A DNA stretch of 34,909 nt from an uncultured Saprospiraceae bacterium (GTDB taxonomy: Bacteria > Bacteroidota > Bacteroidia > Chitinophagales > Saprospiraceae), in the NCBI GenBank assembly GCA_938002705.1, contig CALLAG010000359.1:1-34909 (forward strand). Reading direction: 5' to 3'. Below the pieces are notes generated by a model. It saw only the letters and a program-made list of their open reading frames with translations. It ran no database searches and had not been told where the DNA came from. The position numbers and the translations under genes are program-made. Every line of letters begins with the position of its first letter. Position 1 is the stretch's first letter. Below, piece by piece: positions 1-9,122 of the stretch.

Positions 1-164
1 TGGCGGATAAGATCGCTCATATAATTTATTTCAGATTAAGACAGAAAACCTACCTACTGGCAGGCAGGCGTAGACATAGCCTTAGCTATGGCGAGGCTTT
101 CTAACGCAGATATGGAATAAATTATAATGCGAATTACCGCAATTTTGTAGGTTAATTTGTATTA
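1..164. repeat. Dispersed 164-bp non-coding repeat, copy 1 (left boundary may lie outside the window)
   Basis: Near-identical to 22621-22784; differences read by eye at 84 (a/g) and 147 (g/a). Nested inverted repeats 20-33/113-126, 43-51/94-102 and 75-80/85-90. Confidence 0.95.
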
Positions 165-202
165 CATACTTATCATTAAGAAAATCAATTAGTACAAAGA
201 AA

Positions 203-231
203 AAAGTCTGGCGTATAACACACCAGACTTT
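203..231 (-). terminator. Intrinsic terminator of the 296-667 minus-strand gene
   Basis: Perfect 9-bp stem aaagtctgg/ccagacttt with 11-nt loop; U-tract on the minus strand. Confidence 0.8.
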
Positions 232-295
232 CAGTAAACACCCTTAATTTTTAAATATATTCTATCGGACTATATCATCTAATTGATCAATGATA

Positions 296-667
296 TTAGT
301 TCAAATTGACATTAGCATAATGTAGCTGGCTATCACCTTCTACTTTGAACCCTAACTTGTAGTCACCTTTGTCAAAAAGATTTTTATTAATTCTTACTTT
401 GTTAGATCCTACAGTAAGTTGGAATGATATTCTTCCATCTTCACCATATATCTGAACAAATTTTATTTTTTTGCTTGTTTCGAATTCGAAGTTGTTCTGA
501 TCTTCTGTCATCTCAGCAGATACAAAAGTAGATACTTCAGTATCTTCGATTGATACCGTCATTGATTCTGCACTTAGTAATGTTACTGGATTACCAGAAT
601 CATTATTAGCTAATGCAAGAGTTAAGAAAGAGAAAAGGAACATTGGAATTAAGATTAAGTTTTTCAT
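296..667 (-). CDS. Small secreted protein, signal peptide plus beta-sandwich/T9SS CTD-like module
   Basis: ORF 123 aa, N-terminal signal peptide (MKNLILIPMFLFSFLTLALA); C-terminal part IKFVQIYGEDGRISFQL...INKNLFDKGDYKLGFKVEG resembles the T9SS sorting-domain pattern. Confidence 0.75.
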   Translation of the reverse strand: MKNLILIPMFLFSFLTLALANNDSGNPVTLLSAESMTVSIEDTEVSTFVSAEMTEDQNNFEFETSKKIKFVQIYGEDGRISFQLTVGSNKVRINKNLFDKGDYKLGFKVEGDSQLHYANVNLN

Positions 668-734
668 AGTTTTTTTTGCTTTAACACGTTACATAAGGAA
701 GACAGGATATAAGCATGCTACCCTATGTCTCTAA

Positions 735-775
735 GCACTACAGAAAGCACTACATAGTAATACAAAGGCACTACA
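735..775. promoter_or_regulatory. Three direct repeats of GCACTACA (735-742, 747-754, 768-775)
   Basis: Exact 8-bp repeats with start-to-start spacing of 12 and 21 bp in the divergent intergenic region 668-880. Confidence 0.6.
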
Positions 776-880
776 TGACGTATTTTTAGCTCGATAAGTG
801 TAAAACATTTGTCAGTTTTTCACACGACAAGAAATATGTACTAACTTCGATATGAGTTTTTTTATTCTATAAATATATCG

Positions 881-1285
881 ATGGCAGATATCCAATCCTA
901 TGTTAAAGAATGTACTGATCTCATACAATCTGGGTATACCCGAGATGATATAGATCAATATCTCAAAGATAAATCTTGCGATGCAAAGACAGCTGCAGCT
1001 GTTCATCTTGAATTACAACACCTATTCGTAGAAAAAGAAAGGGCCTCACAAAGAAAAGAAGATGCATGGTCTAATATCGTAGCAGGTAGCTTTGCGATGG
1101 TCATCAATACCCTATTTACTATATACACTATAGTTACTGGTGGTTATATCAGTCTTCTACTGTCGATAATTATGTTTTACTTTGGCTGGAAGTATATACG
1201 TCAAGGATGGAGAATCCTTCAAAACCTGGATGACACGAGATCCATATTTGACAAAGGAGCTAATAAGTACATACCTAAGAGGTAG
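881..1285 (+). CDS. Hypothetical membrane protein with two predicted TM segments
   Basis: ORF 134 aa; hydrophobic stretches IVAGSFAMVINTLFTIYTIV and ISLLLSIIMFYFGW. Confidence 0.7.
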   Translation: MADIQSYVKECTDLIQSGYTRDDIDQYLKDKSCDAKTAAAVHLELQHLFVEKERASQRKEDAWSNIVAGSFAMVINTLFTIYTIVTGGYISLLLSIIMFYFGWKYIRQGWRILQNLDDTRSIFDKGANKYIPKR

Positions 1286-1883
1286 CTTGCTTACTTGAGA
1301 ATGTACTCCAATATTCTCTTATACACTCGATCTTTTCTTCTTCGGAGCTATCAGACATTATTATCTGAGGTATAGTCCTACCAGCATAAGCTTTGATATG
1401 ATTACTGAATCTATCATATAGTATCGTGCCCGCATCAGCTTCTATTTCTAAAGGAGCTTTGTCATGACCATATCTGGCATACTGATAGATGAAGATGATA
1501 AGGTATAATATAATGGATCCAAACCTTCTAGCATGAGCAACATGAGACACTTCATGAGAAGCCAGCCGAAGCCAGGCACTTGGGTTATCAGCAAATGCAT
1601 ACCCATTATAATATTTCTGATCTTCCGAAAAATAATTCTCAGTAAAATAAATTCTACTCCATCGTCCATTCCCTAATGTGATGGCGCCACCTCCTTTAGT
1701 TGCATAGTACCATGGGATATATTGAGGATAAGATCTCCGGAACACCCTACATGTCTGTATATCGTCAAGATCAGCATCCGTCACTAAGGAGAACAGATAA
1801 CTAACAGCTGGATTAAATAGGTAGTATGATCCACCTTCTGCTGGTTCTAAAATTAATGAGGGATAAGTTTCAGTATTACTCAA
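1275..1883 (-). CDS. Putative HExxH zinc metallopeptidase-like protein (DUF4157-like motif arrangement)
   Basis: ORF 202 aa; HEVSHVAHARRFG followed by a PLEIEADAG glutamate motif; no obvious signal peptide. Confidence 0.6.
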   Translation of the reverse strand: MSNTETYPSLILEPAEGGSYYLFNPAVSYLFSLVTDADLDDIQTCRVFRRSYPQYIPWYYATKGGGAITLGNGRWSRIYFTENYFSEDQKYYNGYAFADNPSAWLRLASHEVSHVAHARRFGSIILYLIIFIYQYARYGHDKAPLEIEADAGTILYDRFSNHIKAYAGRTIPQIIMSDSSEEEKIECIREYWSTFSSKQATS

Positions 1884-1898
1884 CGGAAGTATAGTTTC

Positions 1899-2582
1899 TT
1901 AGCGAGCATCAGAGGTCAGCTTATCAATGATCTTACTCATCTTATCACTCGTACTGTAACCTTGAGTTACAATATATTGCTCATCTCCGATCTGTAATAA
2001 GACTGTCGGGAATGATGTAACACCCAGTAGCTTAGCGTTATCAAATTCTGCTTTGGTAGCTTCTTTGATTTCCTTAGTATAGAACATATTATCAAAAGCA
2101 TCAGTCGCTATACCCATAGTATTAAGAATGCCATGATAAGATTCACTTTGATTCATATCCTTATTCTGTACGTAGAATAGTTTTTGGATTTCTACAAAAA
2201 AGTCACCTACTGCATCGGGCTTTAGCTCCTTAATGACGACAACAGCTCGTGATGGTGGCTCTGTATCATAATTAAGATCACTTCTATCTAATATCCCATA
2301 ACTGAACTCTTGTCCACTGGCTTCATGGACATGCTTCCAGTGATCAGCGAGAAAGTCTTTCATCTCTGAGATAGGCTTATCAAAATATGGGCGGAGGCCA
2401 CCCATAACATAATCTATTTGTACTTTATCTTTATAATCTGCTTTGAGCTTTTGCCATTCTGGTGCTATACCATAACACCATGAGCACATAGGATCTCCGA
2501 CGTATATTAACTTCATGTTATCCTGTGATTGTATACTTAGATTAGACATAAATAAAATTGTGATAGCAATTATTAATCTCAT
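1899..2582 (-). CDS. DsbA-family thioredoxin-fold protein (FrnE-like), probably exported
   Basis: ORF 227 aa; N-terminal signal peptide, CSWCYG (CxxC) motif, C-terminal VTSFPTVLLQ cis-Pro segment. Confidence 0.8.
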   Translation of the reverse strand: MRLIIAITILFMSNLSIQSQDNMKLIYVGDPMCSWCYGIAPEWQKLKADYKDKVQIDYVMGGLRPYFDKPISEMKDFLADHWKHVHEASGQEFSYGILDRSDLNYDTEPPSRAVVVIKELKPDAVGDFFVEIQKLFYVQNKDMNQSESYHGILNTMGIATDAFDNMFYTKEIKEATKAEFDNAKLLGVTSFPTVLLQIGDEQYIVTQGYSTSDKMSKIIDKLTSDAR

Positions 2583-2624
2583 GATATATTAACTGTGAAG
2601 TATGGTAATAGATTCATTAATCTT

Positions 2625-5585
2625 CTATTTTACTAATAATACTTTTTGACTAATTCTTTGATTCTTATTTTGTATTTCTATTGTATACATTCCTTTTGAG
2701 TAACTGCTTAATAGTTCTGCCACAACACTGGATGCCTGCGCTCCTAATTGTGTAAGGGACTTAATCACTTCTCCTTCTGAATTTTTAATATCAATACTTA
2801 AAATTATCTCATCATAGTCAGAAAACAAGGCTTCCAATGCATTATCAGTATTAATAGATCTAGCATCTGAAGAATTATCATCTTGTATCGGCATAGGTGT
2901 ACACGGCTCTATTCGTGCTTCGAATGTCGTACCCAATATTACTTCGAATGGGTATACCAAATCAATGTCAGTACCTGCTGTAAACAAAACTGATTGTCCA
3001 CTCTCATCGATAACTGCATCCGAAGTCACATTTATCTCAGCTCTATAAGTATAATTAGTTATTGTGTTAATGACAATATAATCTCCATCACAATCTGGTG
3101 GAGGACCACAGCCCTCATCGATTATACCATCACAATTATTATCTATACCATCACACACTTCAGTATTACCGGGATAGTTATCTGCCTCTGTATCATCACA
3201 ATCTGTATTATTAGTGACATATCCTGAGGGCGGGCTACAATCTGTAACAGAACTGGTAGCGTCTCCAAATCCATCGCCATCTGTATCAGCATAATAAGTA
3301 GTCAATAACTCCTCATCTATCATGCCGTCACAATCGTTATCTATCCCATCACATACTTCTGTGTTACCAGGATAATTATCTGCTTCCATATCATCACAAT
3401 CATCACCTCCTATGACTGCACTTACACCATCCCATCCTCCTGCGTCAAATGTACATTCTACATAACCATCAGCATCATTATCTATTTCGGTATCTGGCAA
3501 TGTAGAATTACTACAGTTATTAATCTGACCATCGCATAATTCTGGTGCTCCTGGATATACAGTACTGTCACTATCATTACAATCTGTATTATCAGAAGTA
3601 TAACCAGAAGGTAATGTGCAAGCGACCAAAGTAGTATTAACATCTCCAAACCCATCAGAATCAGAATCAGCGTAGTAGGTGTTCGTTAGATTTTCATCTA
3701 TCATACCATCACAATTATTATCTACTCCATCACATACTTCTGTAGCGGCAGGGTTGATTGCTGGATTAGTGTCATCACAGTCAGTGCTGTCTATTACATA
3801 ACCTGTCGGTAGTGAGCATCCTGTAATCGAGGCTCCGATATCACCAAAAGTATCGCCGTCAGCATCTAGATAGTATATGTTACTTCCATTTTCATCTACA
3901 AGGTTATCACAATCATTGTCTATCCCATCACATACTTCTGTAGCTTCAGGATTGACAGCAGGGTTAATATCATCACAGTCATCACCTCCTACGACGCCAG
4001 CTGCACCTTTCCATCCTCCCATGTCTATAGTACATATTACAAATCCATCACTATCATCATCAAACTCAACTAAGGGTAGCGAGGTGGTATTACAATCATT
4101 AATTAATCCATCACACAACTCGGGGGCACCGGGATATATGGTAGCATCACCGTCATTACAATCCGTATTATCAAGCACAAATCCAGTCGGAGGGCTACAC
4201 GCTACCTCAGATACAGTCGAGATACCAAATCCATCTCCATCATCATCTAGATAATAAGTTGTACCAGGAGTAATAGTTACATTCTGAGTAAGGGTAATCC
4301 CATCATTGCCACCTGCATTAGTTACAAGTAATTGCGTAACTATGGTACCCGATGTACCACTCGTAGGACAGACAACAGGATTCTGATCTGTAGAACTGGT
4401 TATATTCAATACAAGATTACCACTTGTGACTGTAAACGCCCAAGTCCATGAAGTAGGTGTATTAGTAGATAGATCAGTGAACTGTATACATTCATTAGAA
4501 CAGATCGGCACACTACCTGATGGAGTAAAATCTGCAACAGGTGGAGCAATAGTACACTTACTAGATGTTGTTGTATATCCTTCTGCTACTGCTGTAGCAT
4601 ACATCACATCACTTTGATCAGAGGTAAACATATACATACAGGCGTCACCAGCATAAGACATAAAATTCATATACATATCTTCTGAACCACAAGTTTGTGG
4701 CAGGTCAGCGCAAGTGTTATCATTACAGTTAGTAAGCCCGCTATAATTAGTCGACATATTAGGCGTATCAGGAATCTGATCTTGCGATCCTCCACATCCA
4801 CTGTTATCTCCCCATATATGAAAAAGACCAAAATAATGCCCGAGTTCATGTGCTAAAGTCTCTCCTTCGTCATAGGCAGCGAAACAGCCTGCTGATCCTG
4901 TAGTCTGGACTCCTGTACAATTTATATTACCAGTACCGAAGACACAATTATCTACTAATACTCCGTCACCATTAAATTGTCCCGGGATACCATTAGATAC
5001 ACCCAGTAGTCCGCCGGCTAAGTTGTCCACATAAATATTGACATAGCCAGCCCAATCAGAATTAACAGGTGTGAAATTACCGCTCGGGACACTGAAGTTG
5101 AGTTGTCCGAAAGTAATCGCCAGATCACCATTTACTAATCCATAACCAGCAGGATGATTCTGTGTAGCTATACAGAATTCCATACATGCATCTCCTAATA
5201 TGTTAGCCCCAAAGCAGGAAGCAAAATTAGCAATCAATCCAGCATCTGAATCTAAACCCATAATCTCAAGATTCATCTCATCTATCTGATCTTGTACTAT
5301 AGTAATAACACATGCCTCCTCAGAGGGCATTACCAGTCCTGAATCAAAGTGTACGGCTACTGGTATCATCAATGGCCCAGAAGTACATGTGGGATTCTTA
5401 TCTTCTCTTCTTTGTTTTATTATAGGAGCTGTTTTACTAATCCACTCTTTTATATGATTCTTATATTCTGGATCTTCTTCCATTCTTTTCTCGTGATTCT
5501 GAATGGTACTGAGACATCTCTCCCCTTCCTGACCTGACACGTGGAGACAGATCAACATCAATAAAATCGAAAAAGTAATACGCAT
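2625..5585 (-). CDS. Secreted M43 (pappalysin-like) metallopeptidase with PKD-like region, MopE-like metal-binding repeats and T9SS C-terminal segment
   Basis: ORF 986 aa; HELGHYFGLFH zinc motif; repeated D-rich TEVCDGIDNDCDGxIDE units; C-terminal GMYTIEIQNKNQRISQKVLLVK sorting-like tail. Confidence 0.85.
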   Translation of the reverse strand: MRITFSILLMLICLHVSGQEGERCLSTIQNHEKRMEEDPEYKNHIKEWISKTAPIIKQRREDKNPTCTSGPLMIPVAVHFDSGLVMPSEEACVITIVQDQIDEMNLEIMGLDSDAGLIANFASCFGANILGDACMEFCIATQNHPAGYGLVNGDLAITFGQLNFSVPSGNFTPVNSDWAGYVNIYVDNLAGGLLGVSNGIPGQFNGDGVLVDNCVFGTGNINCTGVQTTGSAGCFAAYDEGETLAHELGHYFGLFHIWGDNSGCGGSQDQIPDTPNMSTNYSGLTNCNDNTCADLPQTCGSEDMYMNFMSYAGDACMYMFTSDQSDVMYATAVAEGYTTTSSKCTIAPPVADFTPSGSVPICSNECIQFTDLSTNTPTSWTWAFTVTSGNLVLNITSSTDQNPVVCPTSGTSGTIVTQLLVTNAGGNDGITLTQNVTITPGTTYYLDDDGDGFGISTVSEVACSPPTGFVLDNTDCNDGDATIYPGAPELCDGLINDCNTTSLPLVEFDDDSDGFVICTIDMGGWKGAAGVVGGDDCDDINPAVNPEATEVCDGIDNDCDNLVDENGSNIYYLDADGDTFGDIGASITGCSLPTGYVIDSTDCDDTNPAINPAATEVCDGVDNNCDGMIDENLTNTYYADSDSDGFGDVNTTLVACTLPSGYTSDNTDCNDSDSTVYPGAPELCDGQINNCSNSTLPDTEIDNDADGYVECTFDAGGWDGVSAVIGGDDCDDMEADNYPGNTEVCDGIDNDCDGMIDEELLTTYYADTDGDGFGDATSSVTDCSPPSGYVTNNTDCDDTEADNYPGNTEVCDGIDNNCDGIIDEGCGPPPDCDGDYIVINTITNYTYRAEINVTSDAVIDESGQSVLFTAGTDIDLVYPFEVILGTTFEARIEPCTPMPIQDDNSSDARSINTDNALEALFSDYDEIILSIDIKNSEGEVIKSLTQLGAQASSVVAELLSSYSKGMYTIEIQNKNQRISQKVLLVK
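3104..4259 (-). repeat. Intragenic MopE-like repeat array, order A-B-C-A-B-C
   Basis: Six cysteine/aspartate-rich units; about 193-aa supra-repeat present twice, boundary near 3680. Confidence 0.75.
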
Positions 5586-5805
5586 ATAATCCTATAGTTA
5601 GAAGTGACTAATTAAAAAAAAGGGGTTGGAGTTGACACATTAATTCTGTGTATAGCTGCTAAGATAAATAAAACCAATAATCAGCGCAGTACTAATACAA
5701 CAAATAATATCTTATGTCGCATGGGGTATTGCTTATATCTTAGACATCAATTAACCACAGAATCCTTCGCTGGATCACTAATTTTATAATTACAACATGT
5801 ACTTA

Positions 5806-6930
5806 TTACGAATAGAACAACTGTGATATGATAGCATCTGCAATAACCAGAGACTTACTATTCAGAATATAATTTCCTTCTGAGGACATTATATCGCCGT
5901 TATCAACGAATATTTGGACTTCTTTTATAAAGTGTAGCTTATATTTTAATCCTATATTGCTAATATAATCGACCTCACATCCCCACTTCGTTCTCAGTCC
6001 AGTCATGACGTACTCATTATAATTGTCTTTGTGACTCAAGATTTCGTGAGAGTTAGGTAGGAGATTTTCTTTGATCTGTGTCATATACTTGACATTATGA
6101 GCGACATTCCACGACCGCTCTACACCATTATAAGAATGGGCAGAAGGCCCTATACCTAGGTAAGGCACACGCTTCCAGTAGTTGGTATTATGCTGAGAGA
6201 TATATCCAGGTAGTGCATAGTTAGATATCTCGTAGTGGTCATAACCGTATGACTTAAGTGCATCTATAGTCAGCTGAAACTGATGTGATAAGGACGTATC
6301 GCTGAGAGGTTTGATTTTTTTAGTTTTTATAAAATGATGGAGGGCCGTATCTTCTTCTACTGTCAGCCCATAGCAGGATAGATGCTTTATCCCAAATCCA
6401 TGAGCCAAACTCAGATTATTAAGCCATTGCTCATCAGAGGTCGTCGGACTACCAAATATCAAGTCAATAGAAAAATTATCTATCCCTGCATTATAGCTAT
6501 ACTCTATAGATCGGAATGACTGATCAGCATTATGGGATCTATTCATCCATCGTATATCATTCTCATGAAAAGATTGAACACCTATGCTCAATCTATTGAC
6601 TCCTAGTGAATGGAGTTCCTTGGTTTTCTCTGCAGTAAGATCATCAGGATTAGCCTCGAGAGTCATTTCTACATCATCTGACACTCTAAAGTGCTGATAA
6701 CATGCAGCAATTATGGCCTCTAATTCTCGACCCGAAAGAACAGAAGGTGTACCACCACCAAAGTAGATTGTATGTACATCAGCATCCTCGAGATAAGATT
6801 TTCTCATCTCTATCTCCCTAATAATAGCTGTCACCATATCTCCAGTATTTTTCATAGATGTAGAAAAATGAAAGTTACAATAGTGACAAGCCTGCTTGCA
6901 GAATGGAATATGTATGTAAATACCCGCCAT
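5806..6930 (-). CDS. hemW: HemW-like radical SAM protein (oxygen-independent coproporphyrinogen III oxidase-like)
   Basis: ORF 374 aa; MAGIYIHIPFCKQACHYCNFHFS (CxxxCxxC), YFGGGTPSVL, GPSAHSYNG motifs. Confidence 0.9.
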   Translation of the reverse strand: MAGIYIHIPFCKQACHYCNFHFSTSMKNTGDMVTAIIREIEMRKSYLEDADVHTIYFGGGTPSVLSGRELEAIIAACYQHFRVSDDVEMTLEANPDDLTAEKTKELHSLGVNRLSIGVQSFHENDIRWMNRSHNADQSFRSIEYSYNAGIDNFSIDLIFGSPTTSDEQWLNNLSLAHGFGIKHLSCYGLTVEEDTALHHFIKTKKIKPLSDTSLSHQFQLTIDALKSYGYDHYEISNYALPGYISQHNTNYWKRVPYLGIGPSAHSYNGVERSWNVAHNVKYMTQIKENLLPNSHEILSHKDNYNEYVMTGLRTKWGCEVDYISNIGLKYKLHFIKEVQIFVDNGDIMSSEGNYILNSKSLVIADAIISQLFYS

Positions 6931-6967
6931 ATACGTTAAGAATAAGGTATAAATGGTAAAACAGTTC

Positions 6968-6975
6968 TACTTTTG
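6968..6975 (+). promoter_or_regulatory. Possible Bacteroidota -7 element TACTTTTG upstream of the BamA/TamA-like gene
   Basis: Matches TAnnTTTG; no good -33 TTTG seen. Confidence 0.35.
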
Positions 6976-7078
6976 ATCATATGATACAAATGTATATTTA
7001 GTCATCAGATATCTCCTATTCATATGTGCTTTTCTTCTTGCAGAATTACTTTCTGCTCAGAGCTTCCCTATCAGAATA

Positions 7079-8755
7079 TTGAGTGATAGCAATATCAGTG
7101 ATATTATAGATGACACTATTCTGACGCTCAAGAAGAATACGCCTCCAGAAGTCCTTCTCCTACCTGTAGTAGAAAAACTAATCAATCAGAATTACTTAGA
7201 GGCTTCTATAGATTCCATGAAGATAGATTCTACCGAAGGCTACAACTTAGCATACTTACATCTGGGACCACAATATGATATCGATAGCTTATCATTAGAT
7301 TCTTTAAGCACAGACTATATCAGCAGACTTAAGCTTAATCAGCCCCAGACAATAGAAGAGTTTCTTCTACTTAGAAAAAATATCCAAACTTACTATGGCA
7401 ATGAAGGCTACCCATTCTGCAAAATAAATCTTAAAAATCTCAGTTATAAAGAAAACAGCATCTATGGTCAACTCCAGATAAATACAGGGCCAGAGATCCT
7501 CGTAGACACTATACAACTTAATGGTGACGTACGTATAAGGCAAGGATATATAGAAAACTACTTGAACTTCAAGAAAGGAGAACCTTATAATCACGAAAAG
7601 CTACTCAAGATCAACTCTCAACTCAATAAGCTCACTTTCCTAAAACAAGAGAAAACACCAGATCTAAGTTTCTATTATAATAATGCAGCTATAAATCTCT
7701 ATATCCAGCCCAAAAATGCGAGTCGATTTGACCTACTCTTTGGTGTAATACCTACCAGTAACATTGAGGGTCAGCAGTTATTCTTATCTCTTGATTTTAC
7801 CGCTGAGATGCGTAATAAGCTCAACTTTGGAGAATATATCTATATCAATTTCGAAAGATTAAGACCGGAGCAACAGAATCTGGAACTACAATTTAATTAT
7901 CCCTATCTCCTCGACCTGCCATTCGCCATAGATACCCGACTAAATATATTTCGGAATGCACTTAACTTCTCTACCCTACAGTCAGATCTCGGTATTCAGT
8001 ACCTCATTAATACAACAGACTATCTTAAGGTCTCATGGAATTTTGAATCCTCTAATATCATAGAAGTCGATACAGCAGATATAATAGCAACAAGACAATT
8101 ACCTATAGATTTAGACTTTAGTCAGACGGGATTTGGCGTAGAGTTTTTCATGGATAGATTAGACTATAGATTTAATCCAAGATCTGGATATCGTATCAAA
8201 GCAAGAGGAATTATAGGACAAAAAACCATAAAGATTAATCCTCAAATTATACAGCTGGAATCAGCTTCTGACACATTTGATTATGCCACATTATATGATG
8301 ACCTTACATTAGAGTCCCCACGATATGAGATCATCACGGACATGTCATACTTCAAGCCACTCGCAGCCAGAAGTGCCTTAGGAATACACCTAAAGGGAGC
8401 ATGGCGTTATGCAGAGCAAGGGCTTCTGCGCAATGAAAAATATCAGATAGGCGGCAACAAAATATTAAGAGGATTTGACGAAGCGGCCTTCTTTACAAGT
8501 TACTATGCAGTATCGACCATAGAATATAGATTACTATTATCGGACAACTCCTACTTTAGTGTTCCCTTCGTAGATTTTGGTTATTTCGAATTAGAAAACG
8601 GTGACCCGACTTACGGAATAGGTATAGGAGGAAGCTTAGGATTTGAGACCAAGGTAGGCCTGTTTAACTTTACAGTCGCTGTGGGCCGAACAAGCGACGT
8701 CGATTTTGATCTAAGTAGACCTAAAGCACATTTCGGGTTTATTTCATTATTTTAA
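7079..8755 (+). CDS. BamA/TamA-family outer-membrane surface antigen (true N-terminus probably upstream)
   Basis: ORF 558 aa from TTG; POTRA-like N-terminus, ILRGFDE motif and barrel C-terminus. Frame stays open upstream to 6977 and encodes RYLLFICAFLLAELLSAQS, a signal peptide. Confidence 0.85.
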   Translation: MSDSNISDIIDDTILTLKKNTPPEVLLLPVVEKLINQNYLEASIDSMKIDSTEGYNLAYLHLGPQYDIDSLSLDSLSTDYISRLKLNQPQTIEEFLLLRKNIQTYYGNEGYPFCKINLKNLSYKENSIYGQLQINTGPEILVDTIQLNGDVRIRQGYIENYLNFKKGEPYNHEKLLKINSQLNKLTFLKQEKTPDLSFYYNNAAINLYIQPKNASRFDLLFGVIPTSNIEGQQLFLSLDFTAEMRNKLNFGEYIYINFERLRPEQQNLELQFNYPYLLDLPFAIDTRLNIFRNALNFSTLQSDLGIQYLINTTDYLKVSWNFESSNIIEVDTADIIATRQLPIDLDFSQTGFGVEFFMDRLDYRFNPRSGYRIKARGIIGQKTIKINPQIIQLESASDTFDYATLYDDLTLESPRYEIITDMSYFKPLAARSALGIHLKGAWRYAEQGLLRNEKYQIGGNKILRGFDEAAFFTSYYAVSTIEYRLLLSDNSYFSVPFVDFGYFELENGDPTYGIGIGGSLGFETKVGLFNFTVAVGRTSDVDFDLSRPKAHFGFISLF

Positions 8756-8772
8756 ATTATATGACTATCGGC

Positions 8773-8864
8773 TATTTGGTACTAAGCATAATTGTGGATC
8801 ATAAATAATAGCAAATACTTAACATCTCGATATGAGTAATATTTTATTTAACAAGTACCGAATA
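8773..8864. other. Inverted repeat tatttggtact (8773-8783) / agtaccgaata (8854-8864)
   Basis: 11-bp pairing with one G-U wobble. Confidence 0.45.
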
Positions 8865-8931
8865 AAGTATAAAATCTTGTAATGTTGACTCTGAGTCTTT
8901 TTAATCGTGAATGTTATTGAAGCAGAGCCAT

Positions 8932-8984
8932 GTCAAATCATGGTGGGTGGCGGGAGCGGCACAGAGTTGAGCCTTTGATTTGAC
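8932..8984. other. Inverted repeat gtcaaatca / tgatttgac
   Basis: Perfect 9-bp arms at 8932-8940 and 8976-8984. Confidence 0.5.
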
Positions 8985-9016
8985 TTGATTTTCAGCCTAT
9001 TGGCAGACAGGTTTGT

Positions 9017-9040
9017 CTCTTTTTTATCAAGAAAAAAGAG
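9017..9040. other. Hairpin ctctttttt-atcaag-aaaaaagag
   Basis: Perfect 9-bp stem, 6-nt loop. Confidence 0.5.
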
Positions 9041-9122
9041 AATTGTGTTAAGTAATATCATTTAATATTTTTGGGTACTTAAAAACCGATTGTCACATTA
9101 AATTATTATTCTCTGTATACGA

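Noticed and set aside
847-857. tcgatatgagt shared with 8827-8837
   Set aside because: Single 11-bp match in AT-rich intergenic DNA without flanking similarity; likely coincidence.
812-1006. 64-aa minus-strand ORF
   Set aside because: Antisense to the better supported 881-1285 ORF and spanning its promoter region.
2994-4617. Plus-strand ORFs 2994-3227, 3877-4254 and 4426-4617 opposite the M43/MopE gene
   Set aside because: Low-complexity antisense translations of the repeat array; the minus-strand frame has clear domain motifs.
5643-5763. attctgtg ... cacagaat long-range inverted repeat in the 5586-5805 intergenic region
   Set aside because: Only 8 bp arms about 105 bp apart; not distinguishable from chance.
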